Shown here: piece after piece, positions 10,601 through 19,131 of the stretch | Layout: the number at the start of each line of letters is the position of its first letter | Position numbering within the stretch: the stretch's first letter is position 1 | Source of the DNA: Psychroserpens algicola | GTDB taxonomy: Bacteria; Bacteroidota; Bacteroidia; Flavobacteriales; Flavobacteriaceae | DNA: 64,000 nucleotides | Assembly (NCBI RefSeq): GCF_014526325.1 | Contig: NZ_JACNMJ010000002.1 | Span: 124,001-188,000, forward strand | Direction: 5' to 3' | Translations under genes and position numbers: made by a program | Notes under the pieces: model-generated | Told to the model about the DNA's origin: nothing | Seen by the model: only the letters and a program-made list of their open reading frames with translations | The model's database searches: none

Positions 10601-12838
10601 GGTAATATCATCTAAGCTATACTCATAACCAGAAGGCACATCAATAACCGTTATGCTTCCAGGTGTTGTACAAATAATATCTGTAGCGATAACATCGGCA
10701 TTGAGTAAATTTTGATAGACATTAAAATAAAACTGAACAAAACATCCACCTTCATAATTTATGGTTAATCTGAATTGACCTGAAGTATCAGCTAAAAAAT
10801 CTGAACCAACACCTACTTGATTCCATGTACATGAATCATCTTCATTTGCACAATCTGGATCTGAAACGGCAGGACAACTTGACTCGTCTAATTGTTCCCA
10901 TATGATTGATGAAGCTCCTGAAATATTTGTCTGAATAAACCTTGAATCATTGGCTCCACATAAAAATATATTTGGTAATAGTTTTCCATCGTTAGGACAG
11001 GTCACGACTTCGTCAGCATATGGTATTACCGGGTTTTCGATATTACCTCCAAAAATCTCTACCACATATTCTTGCTCAATTGATTGGCAAGGCGCTACAG
11101 CTGTATTAAATGAATAATATGTTCCTGTAGCGGTGACTGTGATGGTTTGGGTATTGCCAATTACTGGTGTTCCTGTCGGACTTGTTGACCATGAATACGA
11201 ATCGTATCCATCTGCAGCAGTTAAATCTACACTATCACCACATAAGACTATTTCCTCAGTAAACGTACAATCTAAATCGGCTAAAAAATTAGTAGCCTGA
11301 GGAGATAATAAACATCCCGTATTACTACTTAAACTTGGATCATCTGTAATTTGAAATGTAGGATTATAAAATCCGTTATAAGATGCAAAAGCCTGGTTAC
11401 TAATAATATTTGAGCAGGCATCTGCCAGTTGTCCGCAATCATCAACAACCTGAACTTCAATACGGATTTCATATACCGGATCATTTTCTTCAACAAGTGA
11501 ATTGTCTATATCAAAAATAAGTTCACGAGTTACAGGATTATAACTTGAAACCGTAACACCAGGAGGTAATACTAAATCGGTTGGGTGGTTGTATATAATA
11601 TTAACCGGGAGAATATCTCTAATCTGAAAGTTTGTAGCATTATCATTTCCAGTATTCTGAAAGCCAATCACATAATTTAATGATGACCCAAGACCTACGG
11701 TTTGCCCTCCAATATCATTTCCTGCATCATCTTCAACAATTTTGGTGAGTACGATATTAGGTTCGATTATTTCGACTGCAAAGGCGAAGAAATAAGGAAA
11801 ATAAGTATCTCCGCTAGTTTCTAAACGTATAGTTCCAGAAGTAGCATCATTAGCAATTACAGTATTTCCTGGATTTGGAATGGCCATTACACCAGTATCA
11901 AAACCGAGTGTATTTGTACTATTTGGGACTCTGTTATTAACAGGTGTGGCGTCTAATTGCGTTACAGAACTATTAAAAAAATTGGTTACCGGACGATCGG
12001 CAGTAGATAAACTAACACCATTTAAACGTAAACGATCACCAACAATTGGGCTATCTCCCTCTAATGTTGCGAAGGCAAAATTTGCTCTAACAGGAGCAGG
12101 AGCAGGGATTGTTCTAAATCCGTCAACAGGAATATCTAAATTTGGATTGTTACCAGGAACACTAATGGCACTAAAACCATCAAAACTTGTAATGGATTTC
12201 CCTGGTAAAGTTGGATCTTCGTAAACAATAAACAGTGACCATCCAGCAGATTGACCTGTACCGTTATAAGGGTTAAACGTGGATGTTTGACCTTCGGCTG
12301 AAGACACGTTACCAACGGTGTACGTTCCTAAATCTGTTCCAGAACCAAAACTTGTAACGATGTCTGTCACATCTGCAAAACAAGCATAAGAAAAGCTATC
12401 ACCACCATCTACAGTAGTTCCATTTGCATCATATATAATTGTTCCCTGAATATCATTATAACCACCTACAGGTCCTTTAAATTTGACTTCAGTTATTGGC
12501 TCATTACCAGGATTAACAGCTCCCCAATACAAACCTGCATAAATAATTCTATAACAGTTAGGGTTGGGAATGTCTAAATCTGAACTTGATGAACTAAATG
12601 TTGTTGCATCACCATCAATATCAATATACCTCATATCTACATTATGATTGTATACTGAATTATCATTAAATGCATTATTATCTGGTCCAAGGATATTGTT
12701 ACCGATTAGAACAATATCTCCTTTTAAATCCTCATTAAATCTCGGAGTGAATGGCTCATAGTTTTGGGCATAGGATTGAAGGCCTAAAAACAATAATGAG
12801 ATTACGATTGCGATTCTAGAAAAAGTAGGTTTTTTCAT
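4622..12838 (-). CDS. sprB: giant SprB-type surface adhesin with CHU_C type B T9SS sorting domain
   Basis: 2,738 aa with a signal peptide (about 1-24, ending QSYAQ). The N-terminal ~360 residues are a conserved extracellular head (RIIYAGLYWGA, SAGWSLFIVYEDP), followed by a DUF11-like domain (NTGNDNATNFQIRDILP) and a cysteine-containing linker. From about residue 740 to 2640 there are tandem SprB repeats: I count 23 end motifs of the form G-x-Y-x-h-x-h-x-D-x-x-G-C (for example GTYTVTIKDANDC). Residues 2653-2738 are the CHU_C domain (FTPNGDGVSDGW, FDRYGRKV, LPTGDYWY), the sorting signal for type B T9SS secretion. SprB in F. johnsoniae is larger (about 6,500 aa) and is the moving gliding adhesin. 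The neighbours match sprCDBF. Confidence 0.88.
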   Translation of the reverse strand: MKKPTFSRIAIVISLLFLGLQSYAQNYEPFTPRFNEDLKGDIVLIGNNILGPDNNAFNDNSVYNHNVDMRYIDIDGDATTFSSSSSDLDIPNPNCYRIIYAGLYWGAVNPGNEPITEVKFKGPVGGYNDIQGTIIYDANGTTVDGGDSFSYACFADVTDIVTSFGSGTDLGTYTVGNVSSAEGQTSTFNPYNGTGQSAGWSLFIVYEDPTLPGKSITSFDGFSAISVPGNNPNLDIPVDGFRTIPAPAPVRANFAFATLEGDSPIVGDRLRLNGVSLSTADRPVTNFFNSSVTQLDATPVNNRVPNSTNTLGFDTGVMAIPNPGNTVIANDATSGTIRLETSGDTYFPYFFAFAVEIIEPNIVLTKIVEDDAGNDIGGQTVGLGSSLNYVIGFQNTGNDNATNFQIRDILPVNIIYNHPTDLVLPPGVTVSSYNPVTRELIFDIDNSLVEENDPVYEIRIEVQVVDDCGQLADACSNIISNQAFASYNGFYNPTFQITDDPSLSSNTGCLLSPQATNFLADLDCTFTEEIVLCGDSVDLTAADGYDSYSWSTSPTGTPVIGNTQTITVTATGTYYSFNTAVAPCQSIEQEYVVEIFGGNIENPVIPYADEVVTCPNDGKLLPNIFLCGANDSRFIQTNISGASSIIWEQLDESSCPAVSDPDCANEDDSCTWNQVGVGSDFLADTSGQFRLTINYEGGCFVQFYFNVYQNLLNADVIATDIICTTPGSITVIDVPSGYEYSLDDITYQTSNVFTVNTPGTYTVYIRQIGVPTNPCVFTVPDVQIRDRDFSVTTTVIQPLCHGDKGSILLAANDVDPQYSFELFDGGTLVNSVGPIVENTYNFENLNPGTYTATVETENGCTYTEDIEIVEPPLLTVTAAVTIPLTCTDGEITVYPEGGTPPYFYFVNGSTDFQTVPEIVVTTAGVYDITVVDSNNCSASTTITVDAIPEPEFSIITTDIPCSGDAGTLTIDVTATNGYSLEYSIDGGTTFFNSPVFTGLTEGDYNVVVQYSAGASICTTDPQTATIIANSAISGTAELTAPFTCNSAGTITVTGVTGGDVPYTYSIDGVNFQSSDTFSGLTEGTYTVTIKDANDCTIITNQITIEALDPPTDLTFDNTPVTCPSNTATINITGTTGGTGVLEYQIIAPAAYSTPYQTSTAFTGLEPGTYTFQVRDENDCVYSESYTIDPIPTPTIAVVLTSDLNCTTSPDAVITGTITGTAPFTYAVSIDGGTYTSLGATGTPFTYTASTDGTYQFEITDANGCTAESTIITIEPISLPNLSLVTQAQQILCNGDSNGAIDIDIDDTVGTAPFVINVYNDTTGVDYGNQTSGLTAGTYTITITDANSCTATDTVIINEPDPIVLDYDTVDITCTSGNTSEGSVIINSVTGGTAPYNYFVTGSNGYSNSELNATGSTSVSFNVVDFGLYQINIVDANGCSILVQDVLVASPPTDLDISVTATVDCLSGGEAVVSVGSTLTSSGPFFFSIYQGPISVYPDPVGSWIPEDSPGSETATFMGLTPGVTYTFIVYDASTNCSYYEPATTPIPTNSTLTLSAISSNNITCTGSADGNVSFTINSTYGTDVNVDYEIFDSLSLVSTGITGSGVVLAGDNLIVTDLGPLPFGNYFVSVTETSGPNTGCGVVTSPFNITESAIALNLTTSIDQNANCNANSGIISAIGENGTAPYQYQITTTPAAPLASDTNWASTSVFNVDAGNYYVHVIDAYECIVSSPVIVLPMDSTPQISAVANNLCTITEGNFEIDVVLDTPGTAPYSFSINGGAFQTQTAPFSISNLFSGTHTIEIQDANGCGNLVTVDIPAPIELTPEVSALPTCNNDDGEITVTASGGSGSYTYSINPSPVSVSLSGSVFSGVPSGVYTITITDTVTSCTEEVTISLAEATPPTFTTTPTNVTCFGDNSGSFDINVNGYSGTYTYEVFDSSGTSVTGIVNANTSTNPLTVTGMNAGTFSVVITETQSPFCSATSGVVIASPSEILTLTATETSNVTCDNSQGTISAVANGGWGDYQYELTGAATVPYSSNGTFTDLSAGNYTVNVMDAQGCINSVNITLIEPTPIDATFTPSTTVLSCFGDQDASITVTNVTGGVGTEYIYTLHTISPTPSTSGPQSSNVFTNLGPGTYTIDISDGNECFTTSANIVIAEPTPLEVDLVKSTTQTCLTESTLTLSASGGTGPYTYSNDSSFATVLGSFNSSVTFSVPTGTFQYYVRDANGCISNVSNEITIDPLLDLVINLQSTNPTINCAGDNNGTIMATAQGGLGNYIYTLQDTSGATIPATQNSPGVFTELVAGTYVVFVESGDCDTASAPITITEPSAPLEVDFVVNDITCSGNNDGILEINATGGTGIIKYAISPQLDQFFETNVFENLAPGNYDVIVQDVLGCYVTFDFTITDPIQVILSIVPNSLFEETCEGEGNGEFSIDISGGTLPYSVSLDNYDGPYTTGSSGQTVFDFTALNGGDHTVFVRDAQGCESEWNITFPDPVTINPEVNIEYLCENNSLSNTVTVTVDDSITDASQLDYSLDGGPYQLSNVFTDVIPGTGHYIDVRHTNGCIQTTDLFDIEDYQLLSLLLTQGDEPGEIIATTTGGTGIYQYTFNGEDYGTTNVWVVTEEGTYTVIVTDSAGCQATAMIEIEIEGPCIPNYFTPNGDGVSDGWTVGCAEDYPNLTFDIFDRYGRKVATYRVGEYWDGKYNGTELPTGDYWYVVKPNSELLNKDYVGHFTLYR

Positions 12839-12908
12839 GATACTAATTTTTTTAATTTCATTTTAGAAGAGGGCATTTCTTAAATGAAATTGGGCCTAAT
12901 TACTTATT

Positions 12909-15530
12909 TTAATTCTCTATTTTGACGAGGGACATTTTTTCATTGTATGGTCTGTTTTCTTTTGATTTTAATCCTTCATTTGCAGCTTCAATGCTATCAA
13001 CTTTTTTATAATAAATGTAATACTTACTAGTATTGATATCGTAGAAGAAATCTACATCAGTTCTTCCTGAAGCGACAACTTTTCTAACAAAATCATTTCT
13101 TTTATCAGCATCACTATGCACAGCAATAATTAAATAATAACCTTCGTCAACATTCTTAATATTTTTCAATATTTGGATATTTCCGCTTTGCTCTTCTCCA
13201 AAATCAAAATCTTCAGATTTTAATGGCGCAGCAGCAAGGTTTGTCGTTTGTTTAATATTTTGTAAAGCTGCTCTATCTTGTGAATAACGCTCTTCTTCAT
13301 TATCAAATGCAGCACGTTTAATTCGTCGTCGTCTTTCAAATTCAGTAGCAACTTTAATATCTTCAAGTCTTGTTTCTAAATTTGCTCTAGCATCAATGGC
13401 TTTTAGTTGTTCAGATTCTAAACGCTCAATAGTTTTTTTGTAATGAAGAAATACTTCATCATTAGTAATGGTATCTGCTTCAAACTTATCGTCATATAAA
13501 GCTTTAAGTTGTTTTATTTTTTCGTTGCGAGAAGCTATAACATTATCTAACTCAGATTTTATAGCCGCTAATTTATTATTCTCTTCAGTTATACTTTTAA
13601 AAGGTTTTGGCCCAACAGTAATTCCTTGTTCACTCAGATCATTTTCCTCTTTTAAATCTTTTAAATCTTTGTTTTTAATTTCAACGATAGCATCAAAGCG
13701 TTTTAATAATTCACTTTGAGTTGTTTTAGTCTCTTCAGTTTGCTGTGTCAACGCGAGCATTGATTTCGTCGTTTCATCTTTAGGGTTAGAAATCAAATCG
13801 TCTTTGGCTTGTTGTTCTGCTAGTAACTTTGCTTGTGCATCAGCTTCTGCTTTCGCTTGTTGCTCTGCTAGTAACTTTGCTTGTGCATCAGCCTCAGCTT
13901 TCGCTTGTTGTTCTGCTAATAACTTTGCTTGGGCGTCTGCTTCTGCTTTCGCTTGTTGTTCAGCTAATAACTTTGCCTGTGCATCAGCTTCTGCTTTCGC
14001 TTTTTGCTCTGCTAATAACTTCGCTTGTGCATCAGCTTCTGCTTTTGCTTTTTGTTCAGCTAATAACTTTGCCTGTGCATCAGCTTCTGCTTTCGCTTTT
14101 TGCTCTGCTAATAACTTCGCTTGTGCATCAGCTTCTGCTTTTGCTTTTTGCTCTGCTAATAACTTCGCTTGTGCATCAGCTTCTGCTTTTGCTTTTTGTT
14201 CCGCTAATAACTTTGCTTGTGCATCAGCTTCTGCTTTTGCTTGTTGTTCCGCTAGTAACTTTGCTTGTGCATCAGCTTCTGCTTTTGCCTTTTGTTCCGC
14301 TAATAACTTTGCCTGTGCATCAGCTTCTGCTTTTGCTTGTTGTTCAGCTAATAACTTTGCTTGAGCATCAGCTTCTGCTTTTGCCTTTTGTTCCGCTAGT
14401 AACTTTGCTTGTGCATCAGCTTCTGCTTTTGCCTTTTGCTCTGCTAATAACTTCGCTTGCACGTCTGCTTCTGCTTTTGCCTTTTGTTCTGCTTTTCTTT
14501 CAGCTGCTAACTTTCTATTAGCTTCAGCTTTTTCTTTATCTATTTTAGATACTTTAGGCTTTCTTTTGTTAGTTGAAATTAAACCAGCAACTTCATCACC
14601 ACTACTGTAGTCATATCGCTCTCTGTTTTTAAATCGGTACGCTAGTGTGATTTCATGTGATGGTCCAAATTCGGTTAAATCACCAATCGCTTTCTCAAAA
14701 TTGTATTCAATAGCAATTTCTTGAGTAATATTAAGTCCGATACCACCCGAAACACCAAATACAGTATTATAACCTACTTGCGCCCAAATTCCTTTAGGAA
14801 CAGTAAGCATGGCTATAGCAGACACAATAGTTTCATCGGTCTTAAATTCGGATTTTATGAGTCCGGAGAATTTACTTTCATCAAAAAAACCTCTGGTATT
14901 CATATATCCTGTATACATTAAATGTGCTTGAATACTTTGTTCCGGATTATCTTCAATCATTTCTGAAGTCTTAAAATTATAAACAGCAAGATTGTTTATA
15001 GAAACACCAAAATCAAAAAATGCTAAGCCATAGTTGATACCTGGATTAACAGTAAGTAAAAAGTTTTCTGGTACATTTTGCAAAGAAGGATCATCAAAAT
15101 TAGTAATTACATTACCTGTATTAACTCCACTTTTATAGGCTCCAATATTAAGACCAAATGTTAAATTACTATCTCTAGCTAATCTTGCATTATAGGCGAA
15201 ATTTAGCATACCTCCAAACGTGGTTAATACTCCATAATTTTGCTGGAACACGCCAATGCCTGCACCAATATTTTCACCAAATCTACCTGAATAACTTCCT
15301 AAATAGGTGAGAGGTGCGTCATCAAATTGCACCCATTCACGTTTATTAGAAAAGCTTACATATTTATTTTGTTCCCTAACGAAACTAAACGTTGGGTTGA
15401 TTGCATATCGATTAAATGTCAATGAATTTCTTACAGGCAAGCTAAGCGATACCACTCCATCATCTTCTTGAGAATAGAACAACTGTATTGAACAGATACA
15501 TAATATTAAAACAAAAAGAGGTGTTTTCAT
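12909..15530 (-). CDS. PorP/SprF-type barrel fused to 14x16-aa helical repeat and SPOR-like C-terminus (SprD-like)
   Basis: 873 aa. Signal peptide 1-20; residues ~25-310 form a PorP/SprF barrel domain (SLTFNRYAINPTFSFV, IGAGIGVFQQNYG, ending ITLAYRFKNRERYDY). Residues 353-576 are 14 nearly perfect copies of AEADAQAKLLAEQ(K/Q)AK, an alanine-rich, TolA-like helical rod. A second helical region follows. The last ~80 residues (EGYYLIIAVHSDADKRNDF, SKYYIYYKKVDSIEAA) look like a SPOR-type peptidoglycan-binding fold. It lies between the CHU_C protein (1 bp upstream) and the SprB-like gene, the position of sprD. Inference: an outer-membrane barrel that reaches through the periplasm to the cell wall. 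Confidence 0.8.
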   Translation of the reverse strand: MKTPLFVLILCICSIQLFYSQEDDGVVSLSLPVRNSLTFNRYAINPTFSFVREQNKYVSFSNKREWVQFDDAPLTYLGSYSGRFGENIGAGIGVFQQNYGVLTTFGGMLNFAYNARLARDSNLTFGLNIGAYKSGVNTGNVITNFDDPSLQNVPENFLLTVNPGINYGLAFFDFGVSINNLAVYNFKTSEMIEDNPEQSIQAHLMYTGYMNTRGFFDESKFSGLIKSEFKTDETIVSAIAMLTVPKGIWAQVGYNTVFGVSGGIGLNITQEIAIEYNFEKAIGDLTEFGPSHEITLAYRFKNRERYDYSSGDEVAGLISTNKRKPKVSKIDKEKAEANRKLAAERKAEQKAKAEADVQAKLLAEQKAKAEADAQAKLLAEQKAKAEADAQAKLLAEQQAKAEADAQAKLLAEQKAKAEADAQAKLLAEQQAKAEADAQAKLLAEQKAKAEADAQAKLLAEQKAKAEADAQAKLLAEQKAKAEADAQAKLLAEQKAKAEADAQAKLLAEQKAKAEADAQAKLLAEQQAKAEADAQAKLLAEQQAKAEADAQAKLLAEQQAKAEADAQAKLLAEQQAKDDLISNPKDETTKSMLALTQQTEETKTTQSELLKRFDAIVEIKNKDLKDLKEENDLSEQGITVGPKPFKSITEENNKLAAIKSELDNVIASRNEKIKQLKALYDDKFEADTITNDEVFLHYKKTIERLESEQLKAIDARANLETRLEDIKVATEFERRRRIKRAAFDNEEERYSQDRAALQNIKQTTNLAAAPLKSEDFDFGEEQSGNIQILKNIKNVDEGYYLIIAVHSDADKRNDFVRKVVASGRTDVDFFYDINTSKYYIYYKKVDSIEAANEGLKSKENRPYNEKMSLVKIEN
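13803..14474 (-). repeat. coding tandem repeat, 14 units of 48 bp
   Basis: Fourteen 48-bp units encode the 16-residue repeat of the PorP-fusion protein. Amino-acid changes are limited to V for A in unit 1 and K/Q alternation at residue 14 of the unit. Third-codon-position differences are scattered (gctagtaac versus gctaataac, tttgcttgt versus ttcgctttt), so the copies are not freshly duplicated at DNA level although the protein is kept almost constant. The region also opens long false reading frames on the other strand. Confidence 0.95.
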
Positions 15531-15531
15531 A

Positions 15532-16995
15532 TTATTTCACTAGCGTTATTGAACCTTTTCTGGTTTCGTTATTTGCAGTCGTTATGACATAATAAAATAC
15601 TTGATTTATACTTGATAAGTTTAAATCTTGCTCTGGCCAATTGTTGAGGTAATTATCGGTTTGCAATACGACTTTCCCACGATTGTTCATGATTATGACT
15701 TCGGTATTAGTACCACTAACATATTTTGTTGGAATCACCCATGTGTCATTAATGTTATCTCCATTTGGACTTATAACATTTGGAATTTGCGCTACATCAG
15801 GAAATGGATCTACAGCCTCTTCGACTTCAAACAGAAATTCGCGAGATCCCATACAACCTGAAGTTTCAGTTATAATGACTTTGTATGTACCAAAATCACT
15901 TGCGGTATATGTCGTTTCCGTAGCACCTATAATTTGTACGTCATTTAAATACCATTCAAATTCTGGAGCAGTTGCTGTTGTTGTGAGTTCAACAAAAAGT
16001 GTATCACCATCTTCTATAGTATTGATTTCTGGTACATTGATTGTGGCATCAAAAAGTTCACTAACAAGGTCTATTGAACCAGAAGCCGAACAACTTCCTA
16101 AATCTACTTGTACAGCATATTCACCCGATTCGGTCGTTTGATACATTTGATCAGTTGCACCTGGAATAACCACACCATCTTTAAACCATTGGTAGCTATT
16201 ACCTCCTAATGTACTTAATGTGGTTGCACCTTGAGCAGGACAAAATGGATTTCCTAAACTAGATGAAATACCAGCATTAGCCTCTCCAGAAGAGACTTCA
16301 CTAATGGTTACACGATTTGAAAATGAATTTGAAGTACATGTTCCATAGTTGGTTTCTACAAAATAGGTGCCTTCATCACTTACAGTAAGCGAAGGACCTT
16401 CAGCTACAAAAACAGAAGTCGTTGGACCAGTTTCTTTATACCAGTTAAAAGTTAACGACGGATAGTTTAATGGAGAATCATTTGATCCATTTCCAGGATT
16501 ATCAATGGTTAACAAATAACTACCTCCAGAACAATAAGCTCCCGTAGAGACTAAATTATTAATTGTAAACGGACTATCTTGAATTTTATAATAAGCGGCA
16601 AATGACACAGAACTTGAGCTTGTTGCAGCAGGTGAACTACTCTTAATTCTTATTTTATATTGTTCTCCAGCAGTCGTTTCTGGTAGAGAAAAATTTAAGG
16701 TTGCTGGTGATGTTGTAACAGCACCTGGATTTGATGTAAAAATGACAATGGCGTTTGAAAAATCTCCATCGGCATCAGATAATTCTATCGAAAATTGATT
16801 AGAAGCATTTAATCCACTTTCTGGTGAAAATACAAATGTTGTACTGTAAGTGTTAAATGAATCACTCGCACATGCTTGACTGAAGCCTAAATTAGGTGCT
16901 CCAATAACAATTTGGGCATTGAGGTTTTCTTGAGAAGCAAGAATAAACACACAAAGTCCAATAAGGAAATTATATGCGATTTTAGTGTAGTACAT
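15532..16995 (-). CDS. exported Ig-like protein with CHU_C type B T9SS sorting domain (SprC-like)
   Basis: 487 aa with a signal peptide (about 1-28, ending LNAQ). The middle holds several PKD/Ig-like beta domains (YQWFKDGVVIPGATDQMYQT and FEWYLNDVQIIGATETTYTA are two tandem Ig-like cores). The C-terminal ~85 residues are a CHU_C domain (IPNVISPNGDNINDTW, MNNRGKVV), so it should be a T9SS type B substrate. It is first in the operon and 1 bp upstream of the PorP-fusion gene. In F. johnsoniae the matching first gene is sprC, whose product is also needed for SprB function. Assignment as SprC is by position and domain type. Confidence 0.8.
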   Translation of the reverse strand: MYYTKIAYNFLIGLCVFILASQENLNAQIVIGAPNLGFSQACASDSFNTYSTTFVFSPESGLNASNQFSIELSDADGDFSNAIVIFTSNPGAVTTSPATLNFSLPETTAGEQYKIRIKSSSPAATSSSSVSFAAYYKIQDSPFTINNLVSTGAYCSGGSYLLTIDNPGNGSNDSPLNYPSLTFNWYKETGPTTSVFVAEGPSLTVSDEGTYFVETNYGTCTSNSFSNRVTISEVSSGEANAGISSSLGNPFCPAQGATTLSTLGGNSYQWFKDGVVIPGATDQMYQTTESGEYAVQVDLGSCSASGSIDLVSELFDATINVPEINTIEDGDTLFVELTTTATAPEFEWYLNDVQIIGATETTYTASDFGTYKVIITETSGCMGSREFLFEVEEAVDPFPDVAQIPNVISPNGDNINDTWVIPTKYVSGTNTEVIIMNNRGKVVLQTDNYLNNWPEQDLNLSSINQVFYYVITTANNETRKGSITLVK

Positions 16996-17085
16996 TTAGT
17001 TTGGGGCGTAATTGTTTATTCTATAAGCAATGGTTCTTTAATTAAATCTTAATAAGTTTTGCTATTAATTATTATTAGGGATTTA

Positions 17086-18408
17086 TTAATCGTCGTCATC
17101 GTCATCATCGATAAGATCATTTGATGCTATAATTCTATTAATTCTTAATCTGAAATCTGGACGATTTAAATTTTTAGCATCGATGAACGTTTCAGAATCT
17201 GGTCCTTTAGAGTATACATTATTGAAAGCTCTGTTGCCATACCAGTTTTCTAAATCTTCGTTATTAGGAACATCTTTTACAAAAATGTTTCCCTTGCAAT
17301 TATTAAAGTAAGTTCTAGTGAATTGGATTTTTTCCAGATTTTCACTGTTAATTTTAATTTTATTATCAAAAATTACAGCAGGATTAAAACCAGAAATCAC
17401 ACTTTTATCAATTGTAAATGATGCATCTTCACCGATGTAAATTGCTTCATTTACTAAACCAACTTTAATGTCGTTACGTAAATCATCACTTAGATTGATT
17501 AACGTTAGGTTTTCAGCTTCAACTAGAGTTTGATTATTTGTTAAATCGGCATCCTCTTTTTGATCAAATGACGAAATGTACATACATCTTGAGATATCAG
17601 CTCCAGAAACATACGGAGAGCGTATGGCTAAAGAGTTAATGATCCAGCATTGCGCACCATAATTAAATTCGTAGTCATTACTACTTGATTTGTAGGATAC
17701 TAATTTGTTTAATGTGACTTCACCGCCTAAAACATTAAATGAGTTACCTTCACAATAGCTTACCATTACATTTTCAATAATAGTATGTTGCCCAACTCCA
17801 GCAAGAGTCAGCGCATTAAAATAGCCATAATCTTTTGTTCGTTTTCCCGCATACTCTATACGTACATATTTTAAACTTCCAGAATTGCTATTAGGATCAT
17901 TTCCACCATAGCTAATGCTTTTAGAATCTGATGGTCTTAGCCCATAGTTTATTGAGGATTCATTTCCGTATTTATTAGTTGGCGCATTGCCAAGAATAAA
18001 TATGCCTCCCCAATCTCCTGGTTTTTTAACACTTCTACTTGAAGTAAAAATAATAGGGTCTGTATGAGTACCTTCAGCTAAGATTTTAGATCCGTTACTA
18101 ATGGTTAATGAACCTTTAGTTTTGAAATCTCCAATAATTACTGTTCCTGGTTCAATTGTCAATGTAGAACTGTCTGTAACAAAAACATCACCTAATAACA
18201 AATAGATGTCTCTTTTATACAATTTTGTATCTCTCGAAATATTGCCACTTAGTATTTGAGTAGGCTTTCCATACTCAACTTTATTTGGCTTAAATTCTGT
18301 CCAAGGATTCAACCAGTTGTTATAACCAATGATGCCTTTTTCCTGCTGTGCAAATAAATTGCCATACACTAATAAAAAGATAAGTGTAACCTGAGTAATT
18401 TTTTTCAT
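17086..18408 (-). CDS. exported beta-helix-like protein with poly-aspartate tail
   Basis: About 440 aa. I chose the ATG at 18408 because MKKITQVTLIFLLVYGNLFAQ is a complete signal peptide; an in-frame ATG five codons upstream adds MNLTT. The mature protein has repeated short strands (STLTIEPGTVIIGDF, GSLTISNGSKILAEG, LKYVRIEYAGKR, TIIENVMVSYCEGN) typical of right-handed beta-helix cell-surface proteins of Bacteroidetes. The extreme C-terminus is LIDDDDDDD, encoded by GAC/GAT triplets. I see no recognisable T9SS sorting domain. It lies 90 bp upstream of the adhesin operon on the same strand and may be its leading gene. Function unknown. Confidence 0.75.
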   Translation of the reverse strand: MKKITQVTLIFLLVYGNLFAQQEKGIIGYNNWLNPWTEFKPNKVEYGKPTQILSGNISRDTKLYKRDIYLLLGDVFVTDSSTLTIEPGTVIIGDFKTKGSLTISNGSKILAEGTHTDPIIFTSSRSVKKPGDWGGIFILGNAPTNKYGNESSINYGLRPSDSKSISYGGNDPNSNSGSLKYVRIEYAGKRTKDYGYFNALTLAGVGQHTIIENVMVSYCEGNSFNVLGGEVTLNKLVSYKSSSNDYEFNYGAQCWIINSLAIRSPYVSGADISRCMYISSFDQKEDADLTNNQTLVEAENLTLINLSDDLRNDIKVGLVNEAIYIGEDASFTIDKSVISGFNPAVIFDNKIKINSENLEKIQFTRTYFNNCKGNIFVKDVPNNEDLENWYGNRAFNNVYSKGPDSETFIDAKNLNRPDFRLRINRIIASNDLIDDDDDDD

Positions 18409-18621
18409 AGTAGTTAAATTCAATTTGTTAGATTAGTGGGCGCTAAAATATATACATCAAACATAGGATTAATACTTATGAAATGCAAAAAATATCGACG
18501 AAATACACAATTTTAATACACTTGTAGTTTTATTCCTACAAATAATTTTGATTTAACACTAAAATTCTAGTTCAAAATTAACTATCAAATAATCAACAGG
18601 TTAAGATTTAAAATAAAATCA

Positions 18622-18648
18622 CAAAAAAACCTCGACAAATTGTCGAGG
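18622..18648 (-). terminator. intrinsic terminator
   Basis: A perfect 8-bp stem (CCTCGACA / TGTCGAGG, 3-nt loop) is followed on the minus strand by seven T. It lies about 30 bp after the stop of the gene at 18679-19131 and separates it from the beta-helix gene. Confidence 0.9.
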
Positions 18649-18678
18649 CTAAATTCAAATTAATAAGTAAAAAATAGG

Positions 18679-19131
18679 CTAATCGGTTTTATAATCATTA
18701 TAGGTGTGTAATGATTTAAGTGTTTCTTCATAGAATAAAATTGCAGCAATTAAATCTCTGGTATCAGAATAGGGTAAAATTGAAGTTTGAAATTCAACAG
18801 TACTATCAAAATAATTGACAGAAGCTTCACGATTGGCTTCAAGTGCTTTTTTATTTTCTTTTGTTTCAGGAATTCCTAAAGAACCCATAGTAACTCCGGG
18901 TTTAGTAGCGAAGGCTATATTGGGCAAAATATTTACAATGACTTCAATACGTTCGATGTATAAGGTTAGTAACTCGCCTTTAGTCATTCTGTTTAATTCA
19001 TCATGACTATGGTATTTAGAAATATTGACTTTGCCACTAATTATATTAACAGGAGCATTCTTTTTTTGAGCGAAACTGAAGCTGATCATCAGTAAAAAAA
19101 TGATGCTTAATAAAGTAGGTTTTGTTTTCAT
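18679..19131 (-). CDS. small exported helical protein of unknown function
   Basis: 150 aa with a signal peptide (about 1-21, ending FSFAQ). The mature part is mostly helical with a central TLYIERIEVIVNILPNIAFA segment. I do not recognise the family. It has its own terminator downstream and a long A+T-rich upstream region with repeated AAATGCATATT motifs, so it is probably a single-gene transcript. Confidence 0.65.
   Translation of the reverse strand: MKTKPTLLSIIFLLMISFSFAQKKNAPVNIISGKVNISKYHSHDELNRMTKGELLTLYIERIEVIVNILPNIAFATKPGVTMGSLGIPETKENKKALEANREASVNYFDSTVEFQTSILPYSDTRDLIAAILFYEETLKSLHTYNDYKTD

Noticed and set aside
13803-14474. Regularly spaced repeats resembling a CRISPR array
   Set aside because: Units are directly adjacent without spacers and lie in frame in a coding gene.
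13804-14521. Two long plus-strand reading frames (up to 230 codons) opposite the PorP-fusion gene
   Set aside because: They arise because the 48-bp repeat contains no stop in those frames; the products are monotonous Cys/Ala or Leu/Val repeats.
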